The notes below the pieces were generated by a model. The model saw only the letters and a program-made list of their open reading frames with translations, was not told where the DNA came from and ran no database searches. 54,457 bases of DNA from an uncultured Thiohalocapsa sp. (lineage in GTDB: Bacteria; Pseudomonadota; Gammaproteobacteria; Chromatiales; Chromatiaceae). The stretch lies in contig NZ_CAJXYK010000043.1 of the NCBI RefSeq assembly GCF_913063425.1, positions 1-54,457 on the forward strand, given 5' to 3'. Below, one piece after another: positions 1 to 7,097 of this stretch (position 1 is its first letter; each line of letters begins with the position of its first letter). The position numbers and the translations under genes were made by a program.

Positions 1-72
1 CTCTCTGGGCTGCGGTTGTTGGATTTGGCTAACCCAACTGTAGCCTACGGGGTGGAGTCGGCTAGATGGATA

Positions 73-114
73 TCAGGTCTTGTGTGGAAAAGATGGGGTC
101 TTGTATTTTGCGTC
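73..114 (+). repeat. RAYT-associated leader repeats (two copies)
   Basis: Two short copies of a motif built on TCAGGTCTTGT lie here, at 73-85 and 95-114. The second, GGGGTCTTGTATTTTGCGTC, is nearly identical to 911-929, directly before the transposase at 950. A further copy (GGGGTCAGGTCCTGC) is at 3129-3143. Sequences of this type commonly precede REP-associated tyrosine transposase genes, so these are probably element ends or remnants. The rest of 1-227 shows no gene I can support. Confidence 0.45.
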
Positions 115-227
115 CGGCAACGGACGAAAACGCCCATCAAGTTCGCCAGCCCAGCGCCATACTCCCGGGTTTGAGGTCAGTGGTATCGTATCGCATTGCC
201 GACCAACCGTTTTTCCCGCACAATCAA

Positions 228-322
228 GCCCAAGTGGCACGGTCCGAACCCCCGTTGCCGCGCCGTCGGTTCGCTTATACGTTGCAGCAGGAGCAGGCGT
301 CGGGCCAGTCTTGACGACGGGC
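228..322 (+). repeat. degenerate attC-like cassette recombination site
   Basis: This stretch aligns with the more complete site at 3207-3299. It shares the preceding TTTTCCCGCACAATC, the central CCGTTGCCGCGCCGTCGG and the end CAGYCTTGACG. The outer boxes are mutated: GCCCAAG instead of GCCCAAC at 228, and GACGGGC instead of GTTGGGC at 316. It marks the left end of the BrnT cassette and is probably a decayed integron attC. Confidence 0.55.
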
Positions 323-371
323 GCTGCAAACCGGATCTCTCAACACAACTTGCGATCAGAGCCGGTCTCAC

Positions 372-896
372 GTGATTGACTTTGAGTGGGACACGAACAA
401 GGCGGCAGCGAATCTCGGGAAGCACGGCGTTTCCTTCAGTGAGGCAAGCAGTGTGTTCGCTGATCCTTTCGAGCTCACGATTTCGGACCCGGACCACTCG
501 GAAGGTGAATACCGCTTCCTGAGCATCGGCAAGACTGCCCGCAACCATCTCGTAGTGGTAGTTTTCACGGAACGGCTACCCAACGTCATCCGCATCATCA
601 GCGCGAGAATCGCCTCCAGGAAAGAAGGAAAGAAAGACAGCTTTATGAGTCAAGAATCAAGTGACGACATGCGTTCTGAGTATGATTTCTCGAACGCGGT
701 CCAAGGCAAGCATCACCGAGCGTATGCGCAGGGTACCAACGTCGTTCTGCTGGACCCTGACGTTGCCCGGGTGTATCGGGACTCGGAGTCAGTCAACAAG
801 GCACTACGCCTGCTGATGGAGCTTGCGCGCAACCAAACAAGCGGTAGCGCCCAGCCAGAGCAACAGCCCGAGGGCACGCTGCCGAGCCGCCGCTGA
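372..896 (+). CDS. brnT: BrnT-type toxin fused in frame to its antitoxin
   Basis: This is a 174-residue protein with a GTG start. Residues 1-90 match the BrnT ribonuclease toxin family: FEWDTNKAAANLGKHGVSF near the start, then HSEGEYRF and IRIISAR. BrnT normally ends near residue 90. Here there is no stop, and the frame runs into a second module starting at an internal ATG (645, residue 92) with SEYDFSNAVQGKH, GTNVVLLDPDVARVYRDSESVN and a helical end. That module resembles the small antitoxin usually encoded by the next gene. A purine-rich stretch (GGAAAGAAGGAAAG) before 645 could let the antitoxin also be made alone. The last ~15 residues (ending LPSRR) come from the attC-like site in which the gene stops. 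The toxin fold is fairly secure. Whether the fusion is functional or due to a lost stop is unknown. Confidence 0.75.
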   Translation: MIDFEWDTNKAAANLGKHGVSFSEASSVFADPFELTISDPDHSEGEYRFLSIGKTARNHLVVVVFTERLPNVIRIISARIASRKEGKKDSFMSQESSDDMRSEYDFSNAVQGKHHRAYAQGTNVVLLDPDVARVYRDSESVNKALRLLMELARNQTSGSAQPEQQPEGTLPSRR

Positions 897-897
897 G
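849..897 (+). repeat. truncated attC-like site
   Basis: The sequence matches the left half of the attC-like site at 3829 (GCCCA..., then CAGCCCGAG..., GCTGCCGAGCCGCCGCTGA). It stops where the transposase leader begins, so the right arm is missing. This suggests the transposase element at about 898 cut the site. Confidence 0.5.
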
Positions 898-949
898 GCG
901 AACACAAGCTCAGGTCTTGTATTTGCGTCTGGATTGCCAGGCTTCGGGG

Positions 950-1576
950 ATGGCAAGACCGCTGCGCATCGAGCTTCCCGGAGCGCTCCACCACGTTACC
1001 TCGCGTGGTGACGGGCGGGAGGACATCTACCGGGGCGACATAGACCGACAGGCGTTCCTGGCGGTGTTCGGGGGGGTGTGCGAGCGCTTCAACTGGTGGG
1101 CGCACGCCTACTGCCTGATGACCAACCACTATCACCTGCTGGTGGAGACACCCGACGGGAATCTCTCCAAGGGGATGCGCCAATTCAACGGCGTCTACAC
1201 GCAGCGGTTCAACTCAGAGCACGGACGCTGCGGGCACGTCTTTCAAGGGCGCTACAAGGCGATCATCGTGCAGAAGGAGGCGTATCTGACGGAGCGCTCG
1301 CGTTACGTGGTGCGGAATCCGGTGCGGGCGCGGATGGTTGCGCGGCCCGAGGATTGGCCTTGGAGCAGCTGTCGGGCCACGCTGGGAGAAGCGCCCCGTC
1401 CGCCGTGGCTGCTTCGGGACTGGTTGCTCTCGACGTTCGGCGGGACCGAGCGCGCGGCGGTCTCGGCCTATCGCCGTTTCGTCGAGGACGGCATCGGCGA
1501 GCCGGGGCCCTGGGGGCAGCTGAGACACCAGGTCTTTCTCAGCTCGGAGACCTTCGTCAACGGCCATCGGCCATAG
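950..1576 (+). CDS. REP-associated tyrosine transposase, C-terminally truncated
   Basis: A Y1/IS200-like (RAYT) transposase of 208 residues. The ATG at 950 gives the usual start MARPLRIELPGALHHVTSRG. The HUH metal-binding motif is in MTNHYHLLVE, and the probable nucleophilic tyrosine is in RYVVRNPVRARM. Close relatives of this long RAYT subfamily run to roughly 280-320 residues. Here the protein ends after SSETFVNGHRP, inside GGCCATAG-type repeats, so the last third is missing. Such enzymes move or process short palindromic repeats. Activity is doubtful because of the truncation. The leader repeat at 911-929 lies directly upstream. Confidence 0.85.
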   Translation: MARPLRIELPGALHHVTSRGDGREDIYRGDIDRQAFLAVFGGVCERFNWWAHAYCLMTNHYHLLVETPDGNLSKGMRQFNGVYTQRFNSEHGRCGHVFQGRYKAIIVQKEAYLTERSRYVVRNPVRARMVARPEDWPWSSCRATLGEAPRPPWLLRDWLLSTFGGTERAAVSAYRRFVEDGIGEPGPWGQLRHQVFLSSETFVNGHRP

Positions 1577-1655
1577 AGGCCATCGGCCATAGGACACCCA
1601 TGTAGTAGCGGCCATAGAGCGGCCATAGGAAGAGCGGCCATAGGACACCCATGTT
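1563..1655 (+). repeat. GGCCATAG short repeats at the transposase breakpoint
   Basis: GGCCAT(C/A)G units recur at least six times. The 20-mer CGGCCATAGGACACCCATGT occurs twice (1584-1603 and 1635-1654), 51 bases apart. The upstream transposase frame ends inside the array, so the array coincides with loss of its C-terminus. Confidence 0.7.
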
Positions 1656-1726
1656 GCTTCCTGTTGCTTAACCCCCGTCCGCCCCTCGACTAGCCTTCCC
1701 ACTACCGCACCGTCAGGATTCCCACC

Positions 1727-2830
1727 ATGACCACCCCCCGCACCGCCCTCGTCTCCCTCGACGACACACCTTGGTATCACTGCGTGAGCCGGTGCGTGCG
1801 TCGTGCCTTCCTGTGCGGGGAGGACCACTTCTCCGGCAGGAACTTCGAGCACCGGCGCGGCTGGATCGCCGAGCGCATGCTGCAGCTGGCCGGCATCTTC
1901 GCCATCGACGTGGCCGCGTACGCGGTGATGAGCAACCACTACCACGTGGTCGTGCGCATCGACCGGGAGCGCGCGCTGGGTTGGTCGGCCGAGGAGGTGC
2001 TGCGGCGCTGGACGCAGCTGTTCTCGGGTCCGCTGTTGGTGACGCGGTACCTGTCGGAGGCGCGCGCCGGGATGTGCGCTGCGGAGCTCGCCGAGGTGGC
2101 GGCGCTGGCGGAGGGCTATCGGGCGCGCCTGCACGATCTGTCCTGGTTCATGCGCACGCTGAACGAGCACGTCGCCCGGCAGGCCAACGCCGAGGACGGG
2201 GTCAAGGGCCGGTTCTGGGAGGGGCGCTTCAAGAGCCAGGCCCTGCTCGATGAGCCGGCACTGCTGGCCGCGATGGCCTACGTGGATCTGAACCCGGTGC
2301 GGGCGGGCATCGCCGCGACGCCGGAGACATCGGACTATACCTCCATCCAGGAGCGCGTCGGGGCCGTGACGGAGGCGGCGAGCACCGAGGTCCCGTCCGA
2401 CGCGCATCCGCCGGCAGACGCGGCCCCGACCGCGACCCCGCCTGCAACCCTCGCGGGCGAGCACCCCTGCTCAGAGGCGCAGGCACGGGCTTTGGCGCGG
2501 GTCCCGCTCATGCCGTTCGACGCCACCGCGCGCACGCCTTGGGCGGTGCCCTTCGCGTTCGAGGACTATCTGGCGCTGGTCGACTGGACGGGCCGGGCAC
2601 TGCGCCCGGACAAGCGCGGCCAGATCGGGGCGCGGTATCCGCGCATCCTCGATCGGCTGAACATCGACGGTGAGCATTTCATCAGCTATGCCGACCGCCT
2701 CCTCAAGGCGTTCGGGAGCGCGATCGGTGCGCCGGAGGCGCTGACCAGCGTCTGCGCCCGCCGCCAGACCAAGTATCTCCGAGGCATTCGGACCGCACGG
2801 GCGTTGTTCACGCAGAAGCTGGCCGCGTGA
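1727..2830 (+). CDS. Y1-type (REP-associated) transposase, long form
   Basis: A 367-residue protein with an ATG start. It is a second HUH transposase, only distantly related to the one at 950. The core carries the metal-binding HUH in SNHYHVVVRI, a helical segment GRFWEGRFKSQ, and the probable nucleophile tyrosine in AAMAYVDLNPVRAG. A long C-terminal extension (from about residue 210) is typical of this subfamily. The frame looks intact. I see no clear terminal hairpins tied to it, so it may be a domesticated or stranded copy. It sits between cassette remnants, in keeping with accessory DNA. Confidence 0.85.
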   Translation: MTTPRTALVSLDDTPWYHCVSRCVRRAFLCGEDHFSGRNFEHRRGWIAERMLQLAGIFAIDVAAYAVMSNHYHVVVRIDRERALGWSAEEVLRRWTQLFSGPLLVTRYLSEARAGMCAAELAEVAALAEGYRARLHDLSWFMRTLNEHVARQANAEDGVKGRFWEGRFKSQALLDEPALLAAMAYVDLNPVRAGIAATPETSDYTSIQERVGAVTEAASTEVPSDAHPPADAAPTATPPATLAGEHPCSEAQARALARVPLMPFDATARTPWAVPFAFEDYLALVDWTGRALRPDKRGQIGARYPRILDRLNIDGEHFISYADRLLKAFGSAIGAPEALTSVCARRQTKYLRGIRTARALFTQKLAA

Positions 2831-3017
2831 AAGGGCCAGGCCGCTGGACGCCGAGCCCACGATGGGGGGATGGAGCAACGCGAGCGAGCCGGCGAGCCAG
2901 GGCAAGCCGGTGTGACGCTGAATAACGGAGCGGAATTCTGCAATCTCGCATCTTGGCTCGGTGCGTCTCGCGTTGCCTCCGCGACGGACTTCTTGCACAC
3001 CCGAGTCTTCTATTGCG

Positions 3018-3112
3018 GCTCGGCTCGACCGCCCGTTGCCGCACCGGAAGCGCACCGACGGCGCGGCAACGGGCGGCGTGCCGGCCTCGAGGCTGGTCAT
3101 TAGCGGGTCGGC
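3018..3112 (-). repeat. inverted attC-like site with 14-bp perfect hairpin
   Basis: The arms CCGCCCGTTGCCGC (3029-3042) and GCGGCAACGGGCGG (3063-3076) are perfect complements. Read on the minus strand, the centre matches the sites at 228 and 3207 (CCCGTTGCCGCGCCGTCGG...CGCTTCCG). It is thus the same attC family in opposite orientation, with unrecognisable outer boxes. Confidence 0.55.
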
Positions 3113-3128
3113 ATTCACAGCGAGCAAA

Positions 3129-3143
3129 GGGGTCAGGTCCTGC
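3129..3143 (+). repeat. RAYT-associated leader repeat, orphan copy
   Basis: GGGGTCAGGTCCTGC is the fullest copy of the motif found before the transposase at 950. No transposase follows, so this may be the scar of a lost element. Confidence 0.4.
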
Positions 3144-3206
3144 AATCACGCATTGCCGTCGGTTCCGTAATGTATTGTCTTGACCGTCGTTTTCCCGCAC
3201 AATCGA

Positions 3207-3299
3207 GCCCAACGAATGGCTCGGCCAGACGGCCCGTTGCCGCGCCGTCGGTTCGCTTCCGTCACGGCAACAATCGGCGGGCCAGCCTTGACGTTGGGC
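3207..3299 (+). repeat. attC-like cassette site with matching outer boxes
   Basis: This 93-bp site begins GCCCAAC (3207-3213) and ends with the exact complement GTTGGGC (3293-3299), fitting integron RYYYAAC and GTTRRRY boxes. Imperfect inner arms (GGCCCGTTGCCG and CGGCAACAATCGGCGGGCC) can fold. It lies directly before the DUF4160 gene, as expected for a cassette junction. No integrase is in the window. Confidence 0.7.
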
Positions 3300-3319
3300 G
3301 CTCAGAGAGGCTGACGTTG

Positions 3320-3592
3320 ATGCCGGCGATTTCGATGTTCTATGGCGTCTTGATTAGGATGTTCTTTTTCGACACCCATAAGCACAAGTTGCCGCATATC
3401 CATGCAGAATTCCAAGGCAGCCTTGCGGTTTACTCTATCCCTGACGGCGAACTGCTGGCAGGAAAGCTGCCGGCCAAGAAGCACAAGATGGTGGTCGCCT
3501 GGATAGCGATCCATGAGGATGAACTGATGGCTGACTGGGAACTCGCCGTAAACGGCAAGAAACCTTTTCAAATCCGAGGCCTTGACCAGTGA
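3320..3592 (+). CDS. DUF4160 family protein
   Basis: A 90-residue protein. The ATG at 3320 (MPAISMFYGVLIRMFF) is preferred because the frame upstream is attC sequence. The family core FFFDTHKHKLPHIHAEFQG and the segment KLPAKKHKMVVAWIAIHEDEL are clear. DUF4160 proteins are usually encoded just before a DUF2442 protein, and the pair is common in cassettes and near toxin-antitoxin loci. The molecular role is not established. The stop overlaps the GTG of the next gene by four bases, so the two are translationally coupled. Confidence 0.85.
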   Translation: MPAISMFYGVLIRMFFFDTHKHKLPHIHAEFQGSLAVYSIPDGELLAGKLPAKKHKMVVAWIAIHEDELMADWELAVNGKKPFQIRGLDQ

Positions 3593-3876
3593 CTCTCCGG
3601 CAAGTAACACCACTCGACGACCATCTTCTCTACGTCGAAACCAGCCAAGGCGCCGAAGGTATATTCGACGTCAAGCCCTATCTGGACTCGGAGGCTTTCG
3701 CTCCACTGAGAGACAACGCAGAGTTTTCTGCCGTTCACAACGGCGGGTATTTTGTTGAGTGGCCATGCGGCGCAGACCTGTCTGCTGACACAATCACAGC
3801 ACGCATGCGCACCGGCTCACCAGGCGACGCCCAACCACTGCACCAGCCCGAGCGCATGCTGCCGAGCCGCCGCTGA
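3589..3876 (+). CDS. DUF2442 family protein
   Basis: A 95-residue protein with a GTG start overlapping the DUF4160 stop (GTGA). Core DUF2442 features are an opening RQVTPLDDHLLYVET, then GIFDVKPYLDSEAFAPL, and the aromatic end GYFVEWPCGADLSADTI. The true domain ends near residue 72. The last ~20 residues (ending PERMLPSRR) are encoded by the attC-like site at 3829 in which the gene stops, just as for the fused toxin at 372. Probable partner of the upstream protein. Function unknown. Confidence 0.85.
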   Translation: MTLRQVTPLDDHLLYVETSQGAEGIFDVKPYLDSEAFAPLRDNAEFSAVHNGGYFVEWPCGADLSADTITARMRTGSPGDAQPLHQPERMLPSRR

Positions 3877-3915
3877 CGCGCGCGGCTCGGCAGCAAGCGC
3901 CGGGCTGTGCGTAAC
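3829..3915 (+). repeat. attC-like site with 13-bp hairpin
   Basis: It begins GCCCAAC (3829-3835) and contains perfect arms GCTGCCGAGCCGC (3858-3870) and GCGGCTCGGCAGC (3882-3894). The right outer box is degenerate (GTGCGTAAC). It is the full version of the half site at 849. Confidence 0.6.
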
Positions 3916-3974
3916 ATATGAGGCTCATGGCATAGGCCGGCGGGACATGAAGCGTAAACGCTGTATCGACGACC

Positions 3975-4208
3975 ATGAATAAGACTTATCTTCGAGCGGG
4001 CTTCGTTGTCTGCATAGACAACTCCGACTATCAGACAACGCTTGAACGCCACAAGAGTTACAAGGTCCTCGAAGCCGAAGACGCGGCAGCAGATGGCGAT
4101 TTACGGATTGTCGACGAGAGCGGAGAAGACGACCTGTATTCCGCTGCAAGATTCGTCTCAATCGAAGCCCCGTCAGAGGTGCAGAAATCGCTTCAAGCGG
4201 CCTCGTAA
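3975..4208 (+). CDS. small cassette-type hypothetical protein
   Basis: A 77-residue protein with ATG at 3975. It has VCIDNSDYQTTLERHKSYKV, an acidic middle (DAAADGDLRIVDESGEDDLY) and ends SEVQKSLQAAS. Proteins with the VDNSDYP..LE...Y pattern and RVIDESGEDYLYP are widespread small soluble hypotheticals, often in mobile DNA. No function is known to me. The gene lies between two attC-like sites (3829 and 4217), consistent with a one-gene cassette. Confidence 0.7.
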   Translation: MNKTYLRAGFVVCIDNSDYQTTLERHKSYKVLEAEDAAADGDLRIVDESGEDDLYSAARFVSIEAPSEVQKSLQAAS

Positions 4209-4216
4209 AGCAACAG

Positions 4217-4259
4217 GCCCAACAAAGGGGTTGAAGCGACAAGTACCTTGACAGCCACC
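4217..4259 (+). repeat. cassette-end sequence, inverted copy at 54285
   Basis: GCCCAAC (4217-4223) is followed by AAAGGGGTTGAAGCGAC and AAGTACCTTGACAGCCACC. The reverse complement recurs at 54285-54320 with about two mismatches in the first 30 bases. It looks like one end of an attC-type site whose other arm is lost, and it marks the right border of the cassette region. Confidence 0.5.
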
Positions 4260-4330
4260 GGGCTGTTTCTCAGCGCTGTCCCTCACCCTGCCCCTGAAAC
4301 TGCTGGAGTCCTGCCGCACCGGCCCGGCGC

Positions 4331-4699
4331 TCACCCCTTCGCCTGATCCGCCTCGAATCCTTCCGGGAAGGGCATCATCGGATGGCCGCGGGAGACCTGT
4401 TCCATGAAGATCATGCCCTGGTGCGGGACGTGGAGCTGGCCGGCCTCGTAGAGGAGGCGAAAGACAGTGTCGGCCTGGGTCGCTTCCACCAGCACCGTGA
4501 TGACGTCGCGCTCGATCCACACCAGGCTGCCGGGGCGCTGGCCGCGGCGGTCCGTGCCGCGGGCGTGGTGCTGGGTGACGGAAAGCACGCCCGGGTGCTC
4601 CTCCACCAGATTCATCAGCTCCAGGCCGTGGCCGCTCATGACGACGGCGGTGACGAGCTTCTTCTCGACGCCGTAGCCGATGTGGCCGAGCACGCTCAT
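4331..4699 (-). CDS. PII-like signalling protein (second of pair)
   Basis: A 122-residue protein with ATG at 4699, overlapping the stop of the upstream gene. It shows a ferredoxin-like PII layout: strand VEKKLVTAVVMSG, helix GLELMNLVEEHPGV, a loop HHARGTDRRGQ where PII has its T-loop, strand RDVITVLVEA, helix TVFRLLYEAGQL and strand GMIFMEQV. The T-loop tyrosine used for uridylylation in GlnB is absent. PII-like proteins of this type often sit beside DUF1538 membrane proteins, as here, and probably control the transporter. Ligand unknown. Confidence 0.75.
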   Translation of the reverse strand: MSVLGHIGYGVEKKLVTAVVMSGHGLELMNLVEEHPGVLSVTQHHARGTDRRGQRPGSLVWIERDVITVLVEATQADTVFRLLYEAGQLHVPHQGMIFMEQVSRGHPMMPFPEGFEADQAKG

Positions 4700-5079
4700 T
4701 CGCGGCGCTCCGCGTGCACGCCGAAGCGTGCGGCGATGTCCTGGGGGATATGGGTGGCCATTTTCTCAAGCCGGCTGAGCCAGAGGATGCCCATGCCGGG
4801 CGTATCCATTTTGGCGGCGACGAAGACGCGCTCGAAGATGTGGTCCGCCTGCTCGTTGGGCACGACGATGTAGATGACCTCCTTCTCGGTATCCACGGTC
4901 AGGCCCAGGATGCCCATGGTCTTCTGGCGGATGCCGGTGCCATGGGCATGAAAGACGGTGGCACCCTGGGCACCGGCCTCCATGGCCACCCGGACCACCA
5001 TGTCCGCAGTGCCGCGCTGGACGACGGCGGTGAGCAGGGTGACGCCCGTGAGGACGATGAATTCATTGCCGGCACTCAT
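4696..5079 (-). CDS. PII-like signalling protein (first of pair)
   Basis: A 127-residue protein. The ATG at 5079 has AGGAG just upstream and overlaps the DUF1538 stop (ATGA). It shows the PII-like pattern: strand GVTLLTAVVQRG, helix ADMVVRVAMEAGAQG, loop HAHGTGIRQKTMGI, strand KEVIYIVVPNEQ, helix ADHIFERVFVAAKM and strand GMGILWLSRLEKM. It is homologous in plan to the next gene, so the operon encodes two divergent copies. A likely cytosolic regulator of the DUF1538 protein, perhaps as a hetero-oligomer (inference). Confidence 0.75.
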   Translation of the reverse strand: MSAGNEFIVLTGVTLLTAVVQRGTADMVVRVAMEAGAQGATVFHAHGTGIRQKTMGILGLTVDTEKEVIYIVVPNEQADHIFERVFVAAKMDTPGMGILWLSRLEKMATHIPQDIAARFGVHAERRE

Positions 5080-6776
5080 GCGGGTCTCCTCTGGAAGCGG
5101 CCGCGGGTCTTGATGTCGATCCAGAGCCCGGTGGCCAGCACCGACACGATGGGGCCCACCGAGCACATGGCCAGGATACCGAAGCCGTCCACGGCCTCCA
5201 CCGCGTGCCCCAGGCCGATGCCGAGCGCCATCAGCAGCGGCACGGTGACGGGTCCGGTGGTCACCCCGGCGCTGTCCCAGGCCAGGTTCACCAGCTCCTC
5301 CCGCGACAGCACGGTCAGGCCCAGGGCCAGCGCGTAGCCCAGCACCAGCAGCAGCCACAGCGGCAGGTCGAACAGGATGCGGCTCACGCCCAGGGCCGCG
5401 CCGCAGCCGACGCCGATGGCCACCGCGTGCAGCAGCTGACGCTTGCGGAAGGCGCCGTCGGTGAGGTTCTCCACGGTCATGCCCATGGCGTTCAGCGCAG
5501 GCTCCGCGATGGTGGCGCCATAGCCCACGGTGAAGGCGAAGATCAGGGTCACGGCGATGCCGAGCGCAAAGGGATACAGCGCCGGTGCGCCGGTCTGCCA
5601 GTGCGGGGAGAAGGCCCAGGGGACGTTCACGCCGGCCTGCTCGCCCAGGGTCACCAGCCCGGCGGTGAGGCCGAGGTTGAACAGCGCCATGCCGGCGACG
5701 GCCATGGTGACGCCGTAGGCAAAGACAGTGCCCTCGCGGATGCGCCGGCGCAGCAGCAGTAACTGCACCAGCACCAACAGCAGCAGCAGGGGCACGATGG
5801 CGCGGAATGCGCCCAGGATCTCGGCAAAGGGGCTTTGGGTGAGCCAGTCATCCGCCGTGTCGGCGACCACCGGCAGCAGCGCGCCCTCGCCCTGGGCGGT
5901 GAGAAAGGTGGCGACGCTCAGCACGCCGACGATGGGGAAGAGCGAGGCCAGGGTGACGATGCCGAAGCCCGACAGCGGGTTGTCGCTGCGGCCGGTGGAG
6001 GCGGCGACGCCGACCCCCACCGCGAGCACCAGCGGCACCGTCACCGGCCCGGTGGTGATGGCCCCGCAGTCCCAGGCGAGGCCGATGATGGGCGCGAGCG
6101 CCGGCTGCTGTGCGGCCCAGACGGTGAGCAGCAACGTCGGCGGCACGATGATCATCACCAGCCGCTTGAGCTGCCAGCCGAACATCAGCCGCAGCATGCC
6201 TAAGCTCACCGCCAGACCCACACCCGTGGCCACCGCCAGCACCAGCCACAGCACATAGGGGCCGAGCAGCTGCTTGAGCCAGGGCGCGCGCTCGCTGGAG
6301 ATGGCATCGGCCGCCGCCTGCAGGGCGCCAATGGCGGGCTCCGCGAAGGTCGCCGCCGCGCCCAGCATCAGGCTGAAGCCGAGCAGCACCGAGGGATGCA
6401 TGCGCACCGGCATGTGGAAGCCGACGTTCTCGGCGAAGGGCATCAGGCCGCGCTTGACCCCCTCCATGAAGAACATCAGGCCGACGATCACCGCCAGGAT
6501 GCCGAGGACGACGGTCTGCGTGTCCAGCAGCGAGGTGCGCAGCGCGAACCCCTGGAAGACGATCAGCAGCAGTGCCAGCGGCACCACGGCGCGCAGCTGC
6601 TCGGCGAGGCGGACCGAGACATAGGGCGTCAGCAGCCGATGCAGGTCCACCGCCCGCAGTCGCGGCCGCGCCGGGCGCAGCCGCTCGGCCTCCAGGATGG
6701 CGGAGAACGCGACTTGCCGCTTGTGACGCTTGATGGCGCCCAGGTAGGTGCCGTAGCGAATCTCGCGCTCGCTCAA
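5076..6776 (-). CDS. double DUF1538 integral membrane protein
   Basis: About 566 residues and highly hydrophobic. Two homologous halves each carry the DUF1538 hallmarks: AEPAIGALQ and AEPALNAMG, then WDCGAITTGPVTVPL and WDSAGVTTGPVTVPL. There are roughly 12-14 membrane segments in total. The repeated GPVTVPL motif suggests a transporter with inverted or tandem repeats. Substrate unproven. The frame stays open upstream into sequence antisense to the next gene. I choose the TTG at 6776 (GGGGGG ten bases before it, starting LSEREIRYGTYLGAIK) because no ATG fits, so the start is uncertain. It is translationally coupled to two PII-like genes downstream, which suggests post-translational control by a small ligand. 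Confidence 0.85.
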   Translation of the reverse strand: MSEREIRYGTYLGAIKRHKRQVAFSAILEAERLRPARPRLRAVDLHRLLTPYVSVRLAEQLRAVVPLALLLIVFQGFALRTSLLDTQTVVLGILAVIVGLMFFMEGVKRGLMPFAENVGFHMPVRMHPSVLLGFSLMLGAAATFAEPAIGALQAAADAISSERAPWLKQLLGPYVLWLVLAVATGVGLAVSLGMLRLMFGWQLKRLVMIIVPPTLLLTVWAAQQPALAPIIGLAWDCGAITTGPVTVPLVLAVGVGVAASTGRSDNPLSGFGIVTLASLFPIVGVLSVATFLTAQGEGALLPVVADTADDWLTQSPFAEILGAFRAIVPLLLLLVLVQLLLLRRRIREGTVFAYGVTMAVAGMALFNLGLTAGLVTLGEQAGVNVPWAFSPHWQTGAPALYPFALGIAVTLIFAFTVGYGATIAEPALNAMGMTVENLTDGAFRKRQLLHAVAIGVGCGAALGVSRILFDLPLWLLLVLGYALALGLTVLSREELVNLAWDSAGVTTGPVTVPLLMALGIGLGHAVEAVDGFGILAMCSVGPIVSVLATGLWIDIKTRGRFQRRPA

Positions 6777-7097
6777 TCTGCTGCTGCCCCCCAAAGCCCG
6801 GCACAGGAAAGCGGATACGGGCCGCGCAACAGCCCCGCGACCCAGCCCGGCGGGGGACGCTAGCACCGTGTGCGCCGGGCGGCAACCGCCGGTCACATCA
6901 AGTGCGCACGATATTTGCCTACTGGACAGAAGAAGCGGGCGGGCCGCTCCCCTCACAGGCACCCTGGGCTGGAGCAGGCTTCTGCCCCACCCCGGCGCGC
7001 CGCTCGGCAGCTCGCGGTCACCGGCCGCGCCCGGACTGGGCGGGGTCGCCGCCCAGCGCGCAAACACCCGCATCTGGGCAATGGAGGATCGATTCCC
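6777..7097. other. divergent intergenic region, no recognised signal
   Basis: The 321 bases between the DUF1538 operon (minus) and the kinase-like gene (plus) should hold both promoters. I find no convincing -35/-10 pair and no GG-N10-GC sigma-54 site with a good -12 box. No small gene is supported. Confidence 0.4.

Noticed and set aside
6777-7097. Sigma-54 promoter for the DUF1538-PII operon
   Set aside because: The best candidate has TG instead of GG at -24 and a poor -12 box, so the operon is left outside the proposed regulon.
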